Source of the DNA: Paracoccus onchidii | GTDB taxonomy: Bacteria; Pseudomonadota; Alphaproteobacteria; Rhodobacterales; Rhodobacteraceae | NCBI RefSeq assembly: GCF_028294535.1 | Contig: NZ_JAQBIE010000018.1 | Span: forward strand, 27,748-91,747 | Length of the DNA stretch: 64,000 bases | Direction: 5' to 3' | Shown: one piece after another, positions 19,772 to 29,654 of the stretch | How positions within the stretch are numbered: position 1 is the stretch's first letter | Layout: the number at the start of each line of letters is the position of its first letter | The notes under the pieces: generated by a model | Seen by the model: the letters and a program-made list of their open reading frames with translations, nothing else | Told to the model about the DNA's origin: nothing | The model's database searches: none | Program-made: the position numbers and the translations under genes

Positions 19772-20253
19772 CCCGGATCGCGCCCCATCTGTTCCAGAAC
19801 CTTTTGCCGGGTCAGCGCCGAATCGCGGTCGGTTATGCCCAACAGGCCAGAGACCAGGCGGATCATCGATTCCTCATCGGCGCCGCGCTGATCGTCGGCA
19901 TAGGCCACTTCCCACATGGCGGCAATGACGCCGAGACGATCGTCAAGCGCGATGCGGTCCTTGATCTCGCGGGTAAAGCGCACGGTGTCCGGTGCCTCGG
20001 CCTCGATCATTTCCGCGGCAGCGCGGCGTTCGGCAGCTTCGTGCAGGGTCAGCCCGCGGCGGCGGGCAAGGATCGCGTCGATGCGCTGACGCTCTGACTG
20101 GTCATAATGATCATCTGCACGCGCGACACGAACCAGCAAAGCCGCCAATGCAACCTCGGCATCTTGCGATGCAAGGGGCTTGGGGCCGGGGGCTTCGACG
20201 AACAATCTGGACAGCAGGCCTTGGAACATACGCGGATCATACGGCTTTTCCAA
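19768..20253 (-). CDS. TerB-like protein (tellurite resistance TerB family)
   Basis: The 161-residue helical protein has the TerB/DjlA-N pattern: VALAALLVRVARADDHYDQSE and later IAAMWEVAYADDQRGADEE, two acidic helical hairpins that could bind metal. The proximal part may start at the Met corresponding to 20229. No other ter genes surround it. The family is not proof of tellurite resistance; many stand-alone members have no known role. Confidence 0.75.
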   Translation of the reverse strand: MEKPYDPRMFQGLLSRLFVEAPGPKPLASQDAEVALAALLVRVARADDHYDQSERQRIDAILARRRGLTLHEAAERRAAAEMIEAEAPDTVRFTREIKDRIALDDRLGVIAAMWEVAYADDQRGADEESMIRLVSGLLGITDRDSALTRQKVLEQMGRDPG

Positions 20254-20372
20254 AGGCCGACAAGCGCGGAATGGCTGACACCGCCGCCTTTCGGGCGACG
20301 GTGGTTCACATTGGCGAAATCCGGGTCGAAACCCGAACCGGATACGGGGACCGGTTCGGCTATCGGAGGGTG

Positions 20373-21278
20373 TTAGTATTTCTGGGGAACATACAGATCG
20401 CGCGGCAACACTTCGCGTTCGTAATCGGGGTTGAAAACGCGATCGGGAAGCTGAATGTCCTCGTGGGGGACATCGGTATAGGGAAACAGCGTCAGCAGGT
20501 GGCTCATGCAGTTCAGGCGCGCGCGTTTCTTGTCATTGCCGGGCACGATATACCAAGGTGCCTCGGGAATGTTCGTGCGTTCGAACATGTCTTCCTTGGC
20601 CTTTGTATAAGCTTCCCAGCGGACGCGGGATTGCAGGTCCATCGGCGACAGTTTCCACTGTTTCAGCGGATCGTGGATGCGCATCAGGAAGCGCATTTGC
20701 TGTTCTTCATCCGTGACCGAGAACCAGTATTTGACCACGCGGATTCCGGAACGAACCAGCATGCGTTCAAATTCGGGCACGTCCTGAAAGAACTGTTCAA
20801 CCTGATCTTCATCGGCAAAGCCCATCACACGTTCGACGCCGGCGCGGTTGTACCAGCTGCGGTCGAACAGCACGATTTCGCCCCCTGCGGGCAGGTGGGG
20901 AACATAGCGCTGGAAATACCATTGCGTCTTTTCACGGTCCGAAGGCGCGGGCAGGGCCACGACACGCGCCACGCGCGGGTTCAGGCGCTGGGTGATCCGC
21001 TTGATCGCGCCACCCTTGCCTGCGGAATCGCGGCCTTCGAACAGGACCACGACCTTTTCCTTGTGATAGGATACCCAATCCTGCAGCTTGATCAGCTCGG
21101 ATTGCAGGCGCAGAAGCTCCTGGAAATACAGCTTGCGGTCCATCTGGTTGGGATGGTGGCTGCGGTAGATGCGCTTGATTTCGGCCGACAGGACCGCATC
21201 TTCAAGTTCGATCTCGATGTCTTCGTCCAGCGTATCCTGCAGCTCTTCCTCGAGCCAGTCCTTGGGTGTTTCCTGCAT
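20373..21278 (-). CDS. ppk2: Polyphosphate kinase 2
   Basis: PPK2 moves phosphate between polyphosphate and nucleoside diphosphates. The 301-residue single-domain protein has Walker A FEGRDSAGKGG, the lid and Walker B region IVLFDRSWYNRAGVERVMGF and the substrate segment SPMDLQSRVRWEAYTKAK. This is the short class I layout, usually favouring synthesis of GTP or ATP from polyphosphate. It stands alone on the minus strand, 119 bases upstream of the TerB-like gene start. Confidence 0.93.
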   Translation of the reverse strand: MQETPKDWLEEELQDTLDEDIEIELEDAVLSAEIKRIYRSHHPNQMDRKLYFQELLRLQSELIKLQDWVSYHKEKVVVLFEGRDSAGKGGAIKRITQRLNPRVARVVALPAPSDREKTQWYFQRYVPHLPAGGEIVLFDRSWYNRAGVERVMGFADEDQVEQFFQDVPEFERMLVRSGIRVVKYWFSVTDEEQQMRFLMRIHDPLKQWKLSPMDLQSRVRWEAYTKAKEDMFERTNIPEAPWYIVPGNDKKRARLNCMSHLLTLFPYTDVPHEDIQLPDRVFNPDYEREVLPRDLYVPQKY

Positions 21279-21355
21279 GGTCCTCTCCGGTATCTGTGCC
21301 CCCCTTTAAGGAAGGAATGTAACGAATTTGCGGCCATTCCGCATCGGTGGGCGAA

Positions 21356-21856
21356 TTAGCGTCGGAATTTCGATGCGCAGCCCTTGGTGACGGCCAGAAC
21401 AAAGCGTTGCCTGCTGCCGTCGACGGTGCCGCACCATTCGCCGCCGGTCGTGAACAGGCTGCGCGTGCCCCGTGCCGGTCGATAGGCGATACGCCGGCCG
21501 TTGATGTCAAACAGGTTCAGCACCCCGCCCGCGTTATAGGCATAATACCCCAGAACCCCGCCGTCCGCGGTGATGATCAACCGCTTTTCATTGGCGGGAT
21601 TGCTGGGGCGGTTCGACCATACCGATGATGAGTTCGCGGTGTTCCCGGCTGAATTCCATTGGGCATGGGGCGAGTTGGATCGCTTTGACGGCTTGTTGGC
21701 CGGGTGTCCCGGACCGAGGTCAAACGGCAACTGCGTCTGATCCAGAATGATCAGCGGCGCATCGGCGTGTGTTGGTGCCGCCATTGCCAGCAGGGCGATC
21801 ACGGCAAGGCGAAACAGGCAGGGCAAGGCGCTCTCCTTTGTCGGGGTGATCCTCAT
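21356..21856 (-). CDS. Hypothetical exported protein
   Basis: From the Met at 21856 the protein has 166 residues with a signal peptide: basic MRITPTK, hydrophobic FRLAVIALLAMAA and the cleavage-like THADA. The mature part has no domain that I recognise; it contains two Cys (EWCGTV and KGCASKF) that could form a disulfide, and a repeated tyrosine/glycine segment GGVLGYYAYNAGGVLNLF. It lies 26 bases downstream of cobC on the same strand. Function unknown. Confidence 0.65.
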   Translation of the reverse strand: MRITPTKESALPCLFRLAVIALLAMAAPTHADAPLIILDQTQLPFDLGPGHPANKPSKRSNSPHAQWNSAGNTANSSSVWSNRPSNPANEKRLIITADGGVLGYYAYNAGGVLNLFDINGRRIAYRPARGTRSLFTTGGEWCGTVDGSRQRFVLAVTKGCASKFRR

Positions 21857-21882
21857 TGCCACGGCAGGGCGCGGGGGGCAAA

Positions 21883-22845
21883 TCAGGAAGCGATCGCTTG
21901 GGACAGCCGCGCCCATTCGGCACGAGATCCGGGGATGCCCAGTCGCAGCCAGTTTCCGGAATAGGGAAAGCGCCGGGACCAGATTTGCGACCGTGCCAGT
22001 TGTTCCTGCGCGGCAAGCGCATCACCGGTATCATACAGCCGGAACAGATGCGTGCCACCCACAGGTGTCCAGCCCGCGCGGCAGGCTATCTTGTCCAGTC
22101 GCAGGCAGGCTTCGGAATGGTAGGTGACGGTTTCATCGGCCCAGTCGTGATCGGCCATCGCGGCCGCCCCGATGGCCAGCGCGGGTCCGCTGACGGACCA
22201 CGGGCCGGTTCGTTCGGCAATTGCCGCCAGCAATGTCGGCCGGGCGATCACAAAGCCCAATCTCAATCCGGCAAGGCCCCAGAATTTCCCGAAGCTGCGC
22301 AGGACAAGGCAATTTTCGGGAAGGGCCGGCGCAACCGAAAGATCGGGGCGGGGATCGGCGAAGCTTTCGTCCACCAGCAGATGCCCGACACGACCCGCCA
22401 GCGCGACCAGCGAATCGGCGGTGAATTCTCGTCCGTCGGGATTGTTCGGGTTGACGATCACCGCAAGATCGGCCCCGGACATATGGTCGGGGCTGGGGGT
22501 TTCGGTGACCTGCCAGCCCGCCTGGCGCAGGCTGGCGGCATGCTCATTGTAGCTTGGCGACAGCACATGCGCCGAACCGCGCGGCAGGATTCGGGGTATC
22601 ACCTGTATCGCGGCGGATGCCCCGGCAACGGGCAGGATGCAGGTCGGGTCGCAGCGAAACCATGCTGCGGCGACGTTGATCAGATGGGTCAGCGCCGTTG
22701 CCGTGGGCAATGCCTGCCATGCAGCACCGGGCAGGGGTGGCACCGCCCATGGACGGCGGTTGATTCCGGTCGAAAGGTCGATCCAGTCGGTCCCGCCATA
22801 GCGGCGTGCCGCTTCGTCGATATTGCCCCCGTGGTCGCGGCGCAT
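21883..22845 (-). CDS. cobC: Threonine-phosphate decarboxylase CobC (aminopropanol arm of B12)
   Basis: A fold-type I PLP enzyme of 320 residues. It starts MRRDHGGNIDEAARRYGG, typical of CobC/CobD decarboxylases, which make (R)-1-amino-2-propanol phosphate for the cobalamin side chain. VNPNNPDGREF and SFGKFWGLAGLRLGF, with the PLP Lys in the latter, identify the active site. The usual partner cbiB/cobD is not next to it; a ybjN-like gene starts divergently 206 bases away. Confidence 0.88.
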   Translation of the reverse strand: MRRDHGGNIDEAARRYGGTDWIDLSTGINRRPWAVPPLPGAAWQALPTATALTHLINVAAAWFRCDPTCILPVAGASAAIQVIPRILPRGSAHVLSPSYNEHAASLRQAGWQVTETPSPDHMSGADLAVIVNPNNPDGREFTADSLVALAGRVGHLLVDESFADPRPDLSVAPALPENCLVLRSFGKFWGLAGLRLGFVIARPTLLAAIAERTGPWSVSGPALAIGAAAMADHDWADETVTYHSEACLRLDKIACRAGWTPVGGTHLFRLYDTGDALAAQEQLARSQIWSRRFPYSGNWLRLGIPGSRAEWARLSQAIAS

Positions 22846-23051
22846 CTTGTGATTCCTGCCTTTTCCTGCCCCTGCATCTGGTATGGAATGCCATGCTGCT
22901 GTGCAATCTGTTAGCGAATTTTTACTTTACACCACCGCGATTCCCGACCACGATATATAGTAAGAACATTCGGGCACCTATGCTCGGTATTGTATCGAAA
23001 CCAAGGGTTAGCGGCGTCAGAATCGCCCCCGCAGATAGGCAGGATGCAGGC

Positions 23052-23555
23052 ATGGCTCAGACTGACAACTTCATCGCCAGCGACGAAATCCATCCCATCG
23101 ATATTGTCGAGGCTGTCGCCACCCATCACGCATGGGATTTTGACCGTCTGGCCGACGATCAGATCGCCATGGTCGTCGAAGGTCAGTGGCGCAGCTATTC
23201 CCTGACGCTGGCATGGTCGCCGAGCGAAGAGGTGCTGCGCCTGATCTGTACCTTTGATATGGATCCGCCCGCCGATCGTCTGTCGCGGATCTATGAAACG
23301 CTGAACCTGACCAATGATCAGGTCTGGGACGGCGGTTTCACATTCTGGGCGCAGCAACGGCTGATGGTTTGGCGCTATGGGCTGGTTCTGGCCGGGGAAG
23401 CCGTGGCCGAACCCGAGCAGATCGACCAGATGATCGGCAATGCGCTGATTGCCTGTGAACGGTTCTATCCGTCCTTTCAGCTTGTGGGTTGGGGCGATAC
23501 CGAACCCGCCGCCGCACTGGACATCGCCTTGGGCGAAGCCTACGGACGGGCATAG
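23052..23555 (+). CDS. YbjN domain protein
   Basis: The 167-residue protein matches the YbjN family (type III secretion chaperone-like fold) with HHAWDFDRLADDQIAMVVEG at the front and YGLVLAGEAVAEPEQIDQM later. It lacks a signal peptide and membrane segment. The start at 23052 is the first Met with a family-like N-terminus. It is just upstream of proC on the same strand, with a 38-base gap, as often seen in alphaproteobacteria. Its role is unknown. Confidence 0.85.
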   Translation: MAQTDNFIASDEIHPIDIVEAVATHHAWDFDRLADDQIAMVVEGQWRSYSLTLAWSPSEEVLRLICTFDMDPPADRLSRIYETLNLTNDQVWDGGFTFWAQQRLMVWRYGLVLAGEAVAEPEQIDQMIGNALIACERFYPSFQLVGWGDTEPAAALDIALGEAYGRA

Positions 23556-23593
23556 GGGGCGCCGGCCCCCGCCAAGACAATGTGGGGGAACGG

Positions 23594-24409
23594 ATGAGCG
23601 ATTTCGACGACATCAACGAACGCGGTTTGGTTCTGGTCGGCTGTGGCCGCATGGGCGGCGCGATGCTGAGGGGGTGGCTGGCGCGCGGGCTGCAACCGGG
23701 ATCTGTCACGGTGATCGACCCGCGCCTGGCGCCTGAATGGCGCGATAAGGGGATGCGCGTCAACGAGGCATTGCCCGAAAATCCGGCAGTTCTGGTTCTG
23801 GCGGTCAAGCCGCAGATGATGGCCGATGCCCTTGGCGAAGTGCCGGTGCTGCGCGACACCCTGATCGTATCCGTAGCCGCAGGCACCACGATCGCGACAT
23901 TTGCCAACAGCTTTCCGAACGCGCCGATCGTGCGGGTGATGCCCAACACGCCGGCGGCAATCGGCAAGGGTATTTCGGCGCTGATTGGCAATGATCTTGC
24001 CGGTGCGGCGCATCTTGATCTGGCGGAAACCCTGATGAGCGCGGTGGGGCGCGTGGTCCGGCTGGAAAGCGAGGATCAGATGGATGCCGTCACCGGGCTT
24101 TCCGGCAGCGGGCCGGCATATGTGTTCCACCTGATCGAAGCGATGGCGCAGGCCGGTGAAGCGCAGGGGCTTTCTGGCGAGCTGGCGTTGGAACTGGCGC
24201 GGATGACGGTTGCGGGTGCCGGTGCGCTGGCCATCGACGCCGACGAAGATCCGGCGGTGCTGCGCGAAAACGTGACCTCGCCGGGGGGAACGACGGCGGC
24301 GGGACTGAATGTGCTGATGGATGCTGAAACCGGATTGCCACCGCTGATGCGCAGGACTGTTGCCGCGGCAGCCGACCGGGGGCGCGAGCTTGGAAAGGCC
24401 GGGTCATGA
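23594..24409 (+). CDS. proC: Pyrroline-5-carboxylate reductase
   Basis: ProC carries out the last step of proline synthesis, NAD(P)H reduction of pyrroline-5-carboxylate. The 271-residue protein has the Rossmann motif [39 protein letters not shown] and the C-terminal signature [19 protein letters not shown]. The ATG at 23594 follows GGGGGAACGG. Its stop overlaps the csaA start by 4 bases. Confidence 0.96.
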   Translation: MSDFDDINERGLVLVGCGRMGGAMLRGWLARGLQPGSVTVIDPRLAPEWRDKGMRVNEALPENPAVLVLAVKPQMMADALGEVPVLRDTLIVSVAAGTTIATFANSFPNAPIVRVMPNTPAAIGKGISALIGNDLAGAAHLDLAETLMSAVGRVVRLESEDQMDAVTGLSGSGPAYVFHLIEAMAQAGEAQGLSGELALELARMTVAGAGALAIDADEDPAVLRENVTSPGGTTAAGLNVLMDAETGLPPLMRRTVAAAADRGRELGKAGS

Positions 24410-24738
24410 CCATCAGCTTTGACGATTTTCTCAAGGTCGATATTCGTGTCGGCACGATTACCCGTGCCGAACCTTTCCCCGAGGCACGCAAGCCCGCGAT
24501 CAAGCTGTGGGTCGATCTGGGTGAACTGGGCAGCAGGAAGTCATCGGCTCAGATTACGCGGCACTATGATGTCGACAGCCTGGTCGGCAAACAGGTCATG
24601 TGCGTGGTGAATTTCCCGCCCCGTCAGATCGGGCCGGTGCGCTCGGAGGTGCTTGTTCTGGGGGTTCCGGATGAGGATGGCGAGGTTGTTCTTGTCAGAC
24701 CCGATCTGGCGATTCCGGATGGAGGCAGGTTGTTCTGA
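24406..24738 (+). CDS. csaA: CsaA-like tRNA-binding domain protein
   Basis: The 110-residue protein is a single tRNA-binding OB fold like CsaA, a secretion-related chaperone in Bacillus. It has [23 protein letters not shown] and [24 protein letters not shown], typical of the homodimer-forming family. It sits between proC and a dehydrogenase with 4-base and 1-base overlaps, so it is part of one operon. Substrate or client is unknown. Confidence 0.92.
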   Translation: MTISFDDFLKVDIRVGTITRAEPFPEARKPAIKLWVDLGELGSRKSSAQITRHYDVDSLVGKQVMCVVNFPPRQIGPVRSEVLVLGVPDEDGEVVLVRPDLAIPDGGRLF

Positions 24739-25688
24739 TGAAGCTGCTTGTGACACGGCCCATGACCGAACGGGCCACCAAATCCATCGAGGCGCGGTTT
24801 CAGGTTGATTTCCGCGACAATACGGCGCTTGACGAAGCCGGTGCCGCCCGGGCCTTGCGTGACTATGACGCGATCATTCCGACCCTTGGCGATGCCTTTA
24901 CACAGGCGGCCTTTGCGGGTGATGGGGTGCGCTGCAAGTTCCTGGCGAATTTCGGGGCCGGGTTCAACCATATCGATATCGAGGCGGCACGGGCGGCGGG
25001 GATTTCGGTGACGAACACCCCGGATGTCGTGACCGAGCCGACAGCAGATATCGCGATGACCCTGATCCTGATGGCGATGCGACGCGCCAGCGAGGGCGAG
25101 CGTATCCTGCGTGCAGGGCAGTGGCAGGGCTGGAACCCGACACAATTGCTGGGATCGCAGGTCGCGGGTGCGACTGTCGGGATCGTGGGGATGGGTCGTA
25201 TCGGCAAGGCAATTGCCCGGCGCTGTCATCTGGGTTTCGGGATGCGTGTCGTGTTTCACAACCGCTCGACCGTTTCGGCGCTGGATATTCCGGCGCGCCA
25301 GATGCCCGGTCTGAACGAAATGATGCAGGAATGCGATGTCGCAGTTATTGCCGTTCCCGGTGGGGCGGGGACGCGCCACATGATCGGCGCCGAGCAGCTG
25401 CAGGCGCTTGGCCCACGGGGGGTTCTGGTCAATATCGCGCGTGGCGATATCGTCCATGAAGCTGCGCTGATCGATGCGCTGGTTACGGGCCAGATCGCGG
25501 GGGCGGGGCTGGATGTCTATGAACACGAGCCCGTGGTCCCGCAGGCACTGCTGGATGCGCCCAATGCCACGTTGCTTCCCCATCTTGGAACTGCGACCGA
25601 ACCCGCACGCACTGCAATGGCGCAACGTGCGCTGGACAACCTGCTTGCCTTTGTCGAAGGGCGCCCACCTCGCGATCTGGTGAACTGA
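24738..25688 (+). CDS. D-2-hydroxyacid dehydrogenase (glyoxylate/hydroxypyruvate reductase type)
   Basis: The 316-residue NAD(P)-dependent enzyme reduces 2-oxoacids such as glyoxylate or hydroxypyruvate. It shows NFGAGFNHIDIEAA, the Rossmann motif VGIVGMGRIGKAIARRC, catalytic Arg in LVNIARGDIVHE, the Glu region DVYEHEPVVPQALLDAPN and the His in LLPHLGTATEPARTAM. The substrate preference cannot be set from sequence. It starts one base inside the csaA stop. Confidence 0.9.
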   Translation: MKLLVTRPMTERATKSIEARFQVDFRDNTALDEAGAARALRDYDAIIPTLGDAFTQAAFAGDGVRCKFLANFGAGFNHIDIEAARAAGISVTNTPDVVTEPTADIAMTLILMAMRRASEGERILRAGQWQGWNPTQLLGSQVAGATVGIVGMGRIGKAIARRCHLGFGMRVVFHNRSTVSALDIPARQMPGLNEMMQECDVAVIAVPGGAGTRHMIGAEQLQALGPRGVLVNIARGDIVHEAALIDALVTGQIAGAGLDVYEHEPVVPQALLDAPNATLLPHLGTATEPARTAMAQRALDNLLAFVEGRPPRDLVN

Positions 25689-25767
25689 ACTCTCCTGATG
25701 TCCGGAACCTGACATGGCGGCTTGTCGTTGAGGGGGCATACAACGCTTGCACTCAAAGGAGGACGAG

Positions 25768-25968
25768 ATGAACTGGGATATCGTTCAAGGCAAATGGCAG
25801 CAGTTGAAAGGCACGGCCCAGGAAAAATGGGGCGAACTGACCAATGACGATCTGGATCAGATCGACGGCAAAAAGGATCAGCTGGCCGGGAAACTGCAAG
25901 AAAAATACGGCTGGACAAAAGAGCAGGCCGAGCAGGAGATCGACAATTACTTTGCCGACAAGGTCTGA
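25768..25968 (+). CDS. CsbD family stress protein
   Basis: The 66-residue protein begins MNWDIVQGKWQQLKGTAQEKWG and ends in EQAEQEIDNYFADKV, typical of CsbD-like small hydrophilic proteins induced by general stress. A strong AAAGGAGG site lies 6 bases before the ATG at 25768, and a terminator follows, so it is probably an independent short transcript. Function of the family is not established. Confidence 0.92.
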   Translation: MNWDIVQGKWQQLKGTAQEKWGELTNDDLDQIDGKKDQLAGKLQEKYGWTKEQAEQEIDNYFADKV

Positions 25969-25990
25969 ACCACTTATCTGAACTTGCATC

Positions 25991-26017
25991 AAGGCCCGGT
26001 ATTGTCCGGGCCTTTTT
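25991..26017 (+). terminator. Rho-independent terminator after the CsbD gene
   Basis: AAGGCCCGG (25991-25999) pairs with CCGGGCCTT (26006-26014) around TATTGT and ends in a TTTTT run. Confidence 0.9.
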
Positions 26018-26126
26018 CGTGGCGGTCAGGGCCGCGGCCCGTCTTTACCGCATGGGTGTTTCCGGCCTATCAGGGGGTATGACAGGTCCGGCAGGTGACC
26101 TTTGTTCGTCAGCAGGGGATTTGCCG

Positions 26127-27104
26127 ATGTTGTACAGCTATGTCACCCAGTCGGACCGTATCGTCCAGTTGCCGCGTGACGCTGATGCGACACAGGCCAT
26201 CTGGATTGACATGATCCAGCCATCGGATGCCGAGGTTGCGCTGCTGCGCGAAATGGGGGTCGATGTGCCGTCGCTTGCCGATATGGAGGAAATCGAGATC
26301 TCCAACCGGCTGTATCGTGAAAATGGCATGGAATACATGACGGCGGTCCTGCCGGGGGACCGCGCCGATGGAATCCGTTCGGCCATGCCAGTCACCTTCA
26401 TTCTGTCCGCTGACCGTCTGGTCACTGTGCGCCACCATTCACCACGCCCGTTCCTGACCTTCCCTGACCGCGCCGAGCGATCCACCCTGGGATGTTCCAG
26501 CGCCGACCGCTTGTTCGCCGGACTGCTGGAAGAAATCATCGCGCGTCTTGCCGATATCCTCGAGGCCTCGGGGCGGTCGCTGGATGAAACCAGTGCCGCC
26601 GTGTTCGAGCGGCGCACCGCGATGGGGCAGTCGCGGCAGGACGGCGCCGACCGGCTGCAAGAGGCGCTGCGCGTCGTCGGACGCGAGGCAGAACTGATGG
26701 CGCGGGTCCGGCTGGGTCTGCTCAGCATCGAGCGAATCCTGGCTTTTTGCCAGGCCACGACCAATGATCGCCGTGAAGGCAGCAAACTGCGTCCGGTGAT
26801 CAAGGCACAGCTGCGGGATGTGCAGGCGCTGGAGGTTCATGCCGATTTCCTGTCATCGCGCGTCAGTCTTGCCGTGGATGCGATCCTTGGCATGATCAAC
26901 CTTGAACAGAACAGCACGGTCAGAATCCTGTCGGTCATCGCCGCGCTTTTCCTGCCGCCGACGCTGATTGCCAGCATGTATGGCATGAACTTTTCCAACA
27001 TGCCCGAGCTGGAACAGCCCTGGGGTTATCCGATGGCGCTGGGTTTGATGTTGGGCACATCGGTGGCCACCTGGCTGTTCCTGAGATGGAAGAACTGGTT
27101 GTAA
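26127..27104 (+). CDS. corA: CorA family divalent metal transporter
   Basis: CorA channels carry magnesium or cobalt as pentamers in the inner membrane. The 325-residue protein has a long acidic/helical N-terminal domain, then TM1 (ILSVIAALFLPPTLIASM) followed directly by the selectivity motif YGMNFSNMPEL and TM2 (GYPMALGLMLGTSVATWLF), ending in RWKNWL. The start at 26127 is the Met before LYSYVTQSDRIVQL; the upstream frame is not family-like. It is convergent with arsH. Confidence 0.93.
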   Translation: MLYSYVTQSDRIVQLPRDADATQAIWIDMIQPSDAEVALLREMGVDVPSLADMEEIEISNRLYRENGMEYMTAVLPGDRADGIRSAMPVTFILSADRLVTVRHHSPRPFLTFPDRAERSTLGCSSADRLFAGLLEEIIARLADILEASGRSLDETSAAVFERRTAMGQSRQDGADRLQEALRVVGREAELMARVRLGLLSIERILAFCQATTNDRREGSKLRPVIKAQLRDVQALEVHADFLSSRVSLAVDAILGMINLEQNSTVRILSVIAALFLPPTLIASMYGMNFSNMPELEQPWGYPMALGLMLGTSVATWLFLRWKNWL

Positions 27105-27110
27105 TGCGGG

Positions 27111-27824
27111 CTAGATGGCCTTGGACATGTTCACCCGCGAGGATAGTTCCGCCCGGCTTTCAACTCTTTCGGAATAGCGGTCGACCAGATGATCGCGAAT
27201 GTCTCGCGTCAAGATGGTAAAGCGGGCCAGTTCTTCCATGACATCAACGATTCGATTGTAATAGGGCGAGGGTTTCATGCGCCCGTTCTCGTCGAATTCG
27301 TCCCATGCCTTTGCGACAGATGACTGGTTGGGGATCGTCAGCAGCCGCATCCAGCGGCCCAGGATCCGCAATTGGTTCACGGTGTTGAAGCTTTGGCTGC
27401 CGCCGCAAACCTGCATCACCGCAAGGGTCTTGCCCTGCGTGGGGCGTACACCACCCAGAGACAGGGGGATCCAGTCGATCTGGGCCTTCATCACGCCCGA
27501 CATCGCGCCGTGACGTTCTGGCGATGACCAGACCATGCCGTCGCTCCATGTGACCAGATCGCGCAGTTCCGTGACCTTGGGGTGATCTGCGTCGCTGGCA
27601 TCGGGCAATGGCAGGCCATGCGGGTCGAAGATGCGCGTCTCGATGCCCAATGCGTTCAAGATGCGTCCGGCCTCTTCCACCGCAAAGCGCGAAAAGCTGC
27701 GGTCGCGCAATGATCCATACATCAACAGGATACGCGCGGGCGCGCCACTGCGCTGCAGGGGGAAAAGCTGATCGCGGTCGATCGGGGCAAAGGCGTCGGG
27801 GGTGATATTGGGCAGATCAGTCAA
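27111..27824 (-). CDS. arsH: ArsH, NADPH-dependent FMN flavoprotein
   Basis: ArsH is a flavodoxin-like enzyme; characterised members oxidise trivalent organoarsenicals or reduce quinones. A TTG start at 27824, seven bases after AAAGGAAA and overlapping the arsC stop by 8 bases, gives 237 residues, the normal size. [25 protein letters not shown] is the FMN phosphate loop, with [21 protein letters not shown] and [16 protein letters not shown] typical of the family. It is the last gene of the ars operon. Confidence 0.93.
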   Translation of the reverse strand: MTDLPNITPDAFAPIDRDQLFPLQRSGAPARILLMYGSLRDRSFSRFAVEEAGRILNALGIETRIFDPHGLPLPDASDADHPKVTELRDLVTWSDGMVWSSPERHGAMSGVMKAQIDWIPLSLGGVRPTQGKTLAVMQVCGGSQSFNTVNQLRILGRWMRLLTIPNQSSVAKAWDEFDENGRMKPSPYYNRIVDVMEELARFTILTRDIRDHLVDRYSERVESRAELSSRVNMSKAI

Positions 27825-28236
27825 CGGGATTTCCTTTCTTGTCCAACAGCGGCTTGCCGTCCTGCGTGGACAGGGGGCCATCGGGGCGCGTCTCCAGCAG
27901 GTCGAGAACCATTTGCCAAGGGCGGCACAGGCGCACGCCCTTGGGGGTGGCGACGATGGGGCGATGCACCAGAACGGGATGGGCGATCATGGCATCCAGA
28001 ATGTCATCATCGGTCACGCCGTCCTCAAGCAGCCCCATGTCCTGGGCGGGGGAACGGACGTCGCGCATGGCTTGTCGCGGCGTCAGCCCCGCAGCGGCAA
28101 ACAGGGCCTGCAGCTGCGGACGCGTCCAGCCGGTTTCAAGATAGTTGACGATCACGGGCTTGGCCCCGGTTGCGCGAATGGCGGCCAGGGCATTGCGTGA
28201 TGTGCTGCATTTGGGGTTGTGATGAATGACGATCAT
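27817..28236 (-). CDS. arsC: Arsenate reductase, glutaredoxin-coupled type
   Basis: ArsC reduces arsenate to arsenite with glutathione and glutaredoxin. The 139-residue protein has the catalytic Cys in [16 protein letters not shown] and the anion-binding arginines in the C-terminal half ([21 protein letters not shown]). The ATG at 28236 overlaps the acr3 stop (ATGA) and its own stop overlaps arsH, so the chain is translationally coupled. Confidence 0.95.
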   Translation of the reverse strand: MIVIHHNPKCSTSRNALAAIRATGAKPVIVNYLETGWTRPQLQALFAAAGLTPRQAMRDVRSPAQDMGLLEDGVTDDDILDAMIAHPVLVHRPIVATPKGVRLCRPWQMVLDLLETRPDGPLSTQDGKPLLDKKGNPVD

Positions 28237-29285
28237 GACTGATCCTGTGCAAAGCGATTGCGGGTGCGGTTGGCAAATGCCACCAGGGACAGCATGACCG
28301 GTACCTCGACCAGAACGCCGACCACCGTGGCCAGTGCGGCGCCGGAATTCAGCCCGAAAAGGCTGATGGCGACCGCGACGGCGAGTTCGAAGAAATTGGA
28401 TGTGCCGATCATCGCACAGGGGGCGGCGATGCGATGGGGCACCTTCAGCGCATAGGCCGCGCCATAGGCGATGGCAAAGATGCCATAGCTTTGGATCAGG
28501 ATCGGCACCGCGATCAGCAGAATGACAGCGGGTCGATTCAGGATGACCTCTCCCTGAAGGCCGAAAAGAATGGCGACGGTGGCAATCAGGCCGATCATGG
28601 ACAGGGGCTTGATCCGTGCAGAAAATGCATCGATGGCTTGGGGTGTACCAAGCGCGCGTCGCGTCAGCATGCCGGCGGCCAGCGGCAACACGACATACAG
28701 CAATGTCGCCAGAACCAATGTTTTCCAGGGCACGGTGATGTCGGTCACCCCCAGCAGGAAGGCGACGATGGGCGCGAACGCGACCACCATGATCAGATCG
28801 TTGAGGGAAACCTGCACCAGCGTATAGGTCGCATCGCCCCGCGTCAGCTGTGACCATACGAAGACCATGGCCGTGCAGGGGGCGGCCCCCAACAGGATCA
28901 GCCCGGCGATGTATTGCGCCGCGTCTTCGGGGGCGATCCAGGGCGCGAAGATATTGTCGAAGAACAGCACCGCCAACAAGGCCATGCTGAACGGCTTGAT
29001 CAGCCAGTTGACGATCAATGTGATCAGCAGACCCCGAGGTTGTCGCGCCACCCCGGAAATCGCGCCGAAATCGACGCTGACCATCATTGGATAGACCATC
29101 GCCCAGATCAGCACGGCGACGACAAGATTGATCGAGGCGATCTCGGCCGACGCCACAGCATTCACTACGCCCGGCATCACCGCCCCAATCGCGATGCCCG
29201 CAATCATCGCAAGCGCCACCCACAATGTGAGGTATCGTTCGAAACTGCCCATGCCGTTGGGCTGGTCGGCTGTCATGTCGCTCAT
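28233..29285 (-). CDS. acr3: ACR3-family arsenite efflux permease
   Basis: Acr3 exports arsenite across the inner membrane. The 350-residue protein has about ten membrane helices. Characteristic segments are the ACR3 core [21 protein letters not shown] with its conserved Cys and the later [20 protein letters not shown] with its conserved Glu. It follows arsR by 36 bases on the minus strand. Confidence 0.95.
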   Translation of the reverse strand: MSDMTADQPNGMGSFERYLTLWVALAMIAGIAIGAVMPGVVNAVASAEIASINLVVAVLIWAMVYPMMVSVDFGAISGVARQPRGLLITLIVNWLIKPFSMALLAVLFFDNIFAPWIAPEDAAQYIAGLILLGAAPCTAMVFVWSQLTRGDATYTLVQVSLNDLIMVVAFAPIVAFLLGVTDITVPWKTLVLATLLYVVLPLAAGMLTRRALGTPQAIDAFSARIKPLSMIGLIATVAILFGLQGEVILNRPAVILLIAVPILIQSYGIFAIAYGAAYALKVPHRIAAPCAMIGTSNFFELAVAVAISLFGLNSGAALATVVGVLVEVPVMLSLVAFANRTRNRFAQDQS

Positions 29286-29321
29286 GTCATGTTCTTTTCT
29301 GTCATATCCGGACGACGCGCC

Positions 29322-29654
29322 TCAGCAATCGCAGGCGATCTGATCCAGAAAGGATTGGCACAACTCGACCTGCCCGCCACAGCAATCCTGCAGCAAGAAG
29401 CCCAACAGATCCCGCATGGTATCCATCTGGGCGAAATACCTGACCGAGCGTCCTTCGCGAGAAGATCGCACAAGATCCGCTGCGGACAGGATGTTCAGGT
29501 TGTTTGACAGGGTGTTGGGCCGGATATCCGCCAATCTGGCCAGATCACCCGCGGTCAGCCCCTGTGGCCCCGCCTGAATCAACAGGCGAAAGACATCCAG
29601 CCGGATTTCATGGGCCAGGGCCGAAAGGCCAAGCAGTGCATCGTTCTTTTCCAT
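29322..29654 (-). CDS. arsR: ArsR-type metalloregulator
   Basis: The 110-residue winged-helix repressor has a DNA-reading helix around ARLADIRPNTLSNNLNIL. Candidate As(III) ligands are the C-terminal cysteines DCCGG, ELCQ and ACDC rather than the ELCVCDL motif of the E. coli protein, so a different arsenic site is likely. The ATG at 29654 is chosen because the family N-terminus starts there; it lacks a Shine-Dalgarno and lies inside a perfect inverted repeat, which fits a nearly leaderless mRNA. An upstream start at 29690 is possible but unsupported. Confidence 0.93.
   Translation of the reverse strand: MEKNDALLGLSALAHEIRLDVFRLLIQAGPQGLTAGDLARLADIRPNTLSNNLNILSAADLVRSSREGRSVRYFAQMDTMRDLLGFLLQDCCGGQVELCQSFLDQIACDC

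Noticed and set aside
22846..23051. Possible promoters in the AT-rich gap between cobC and the ybjN-like gene
   Set aside because: TTTACA and TATATA are present but 22 bases apart, too far for a sigma-70 promoter.
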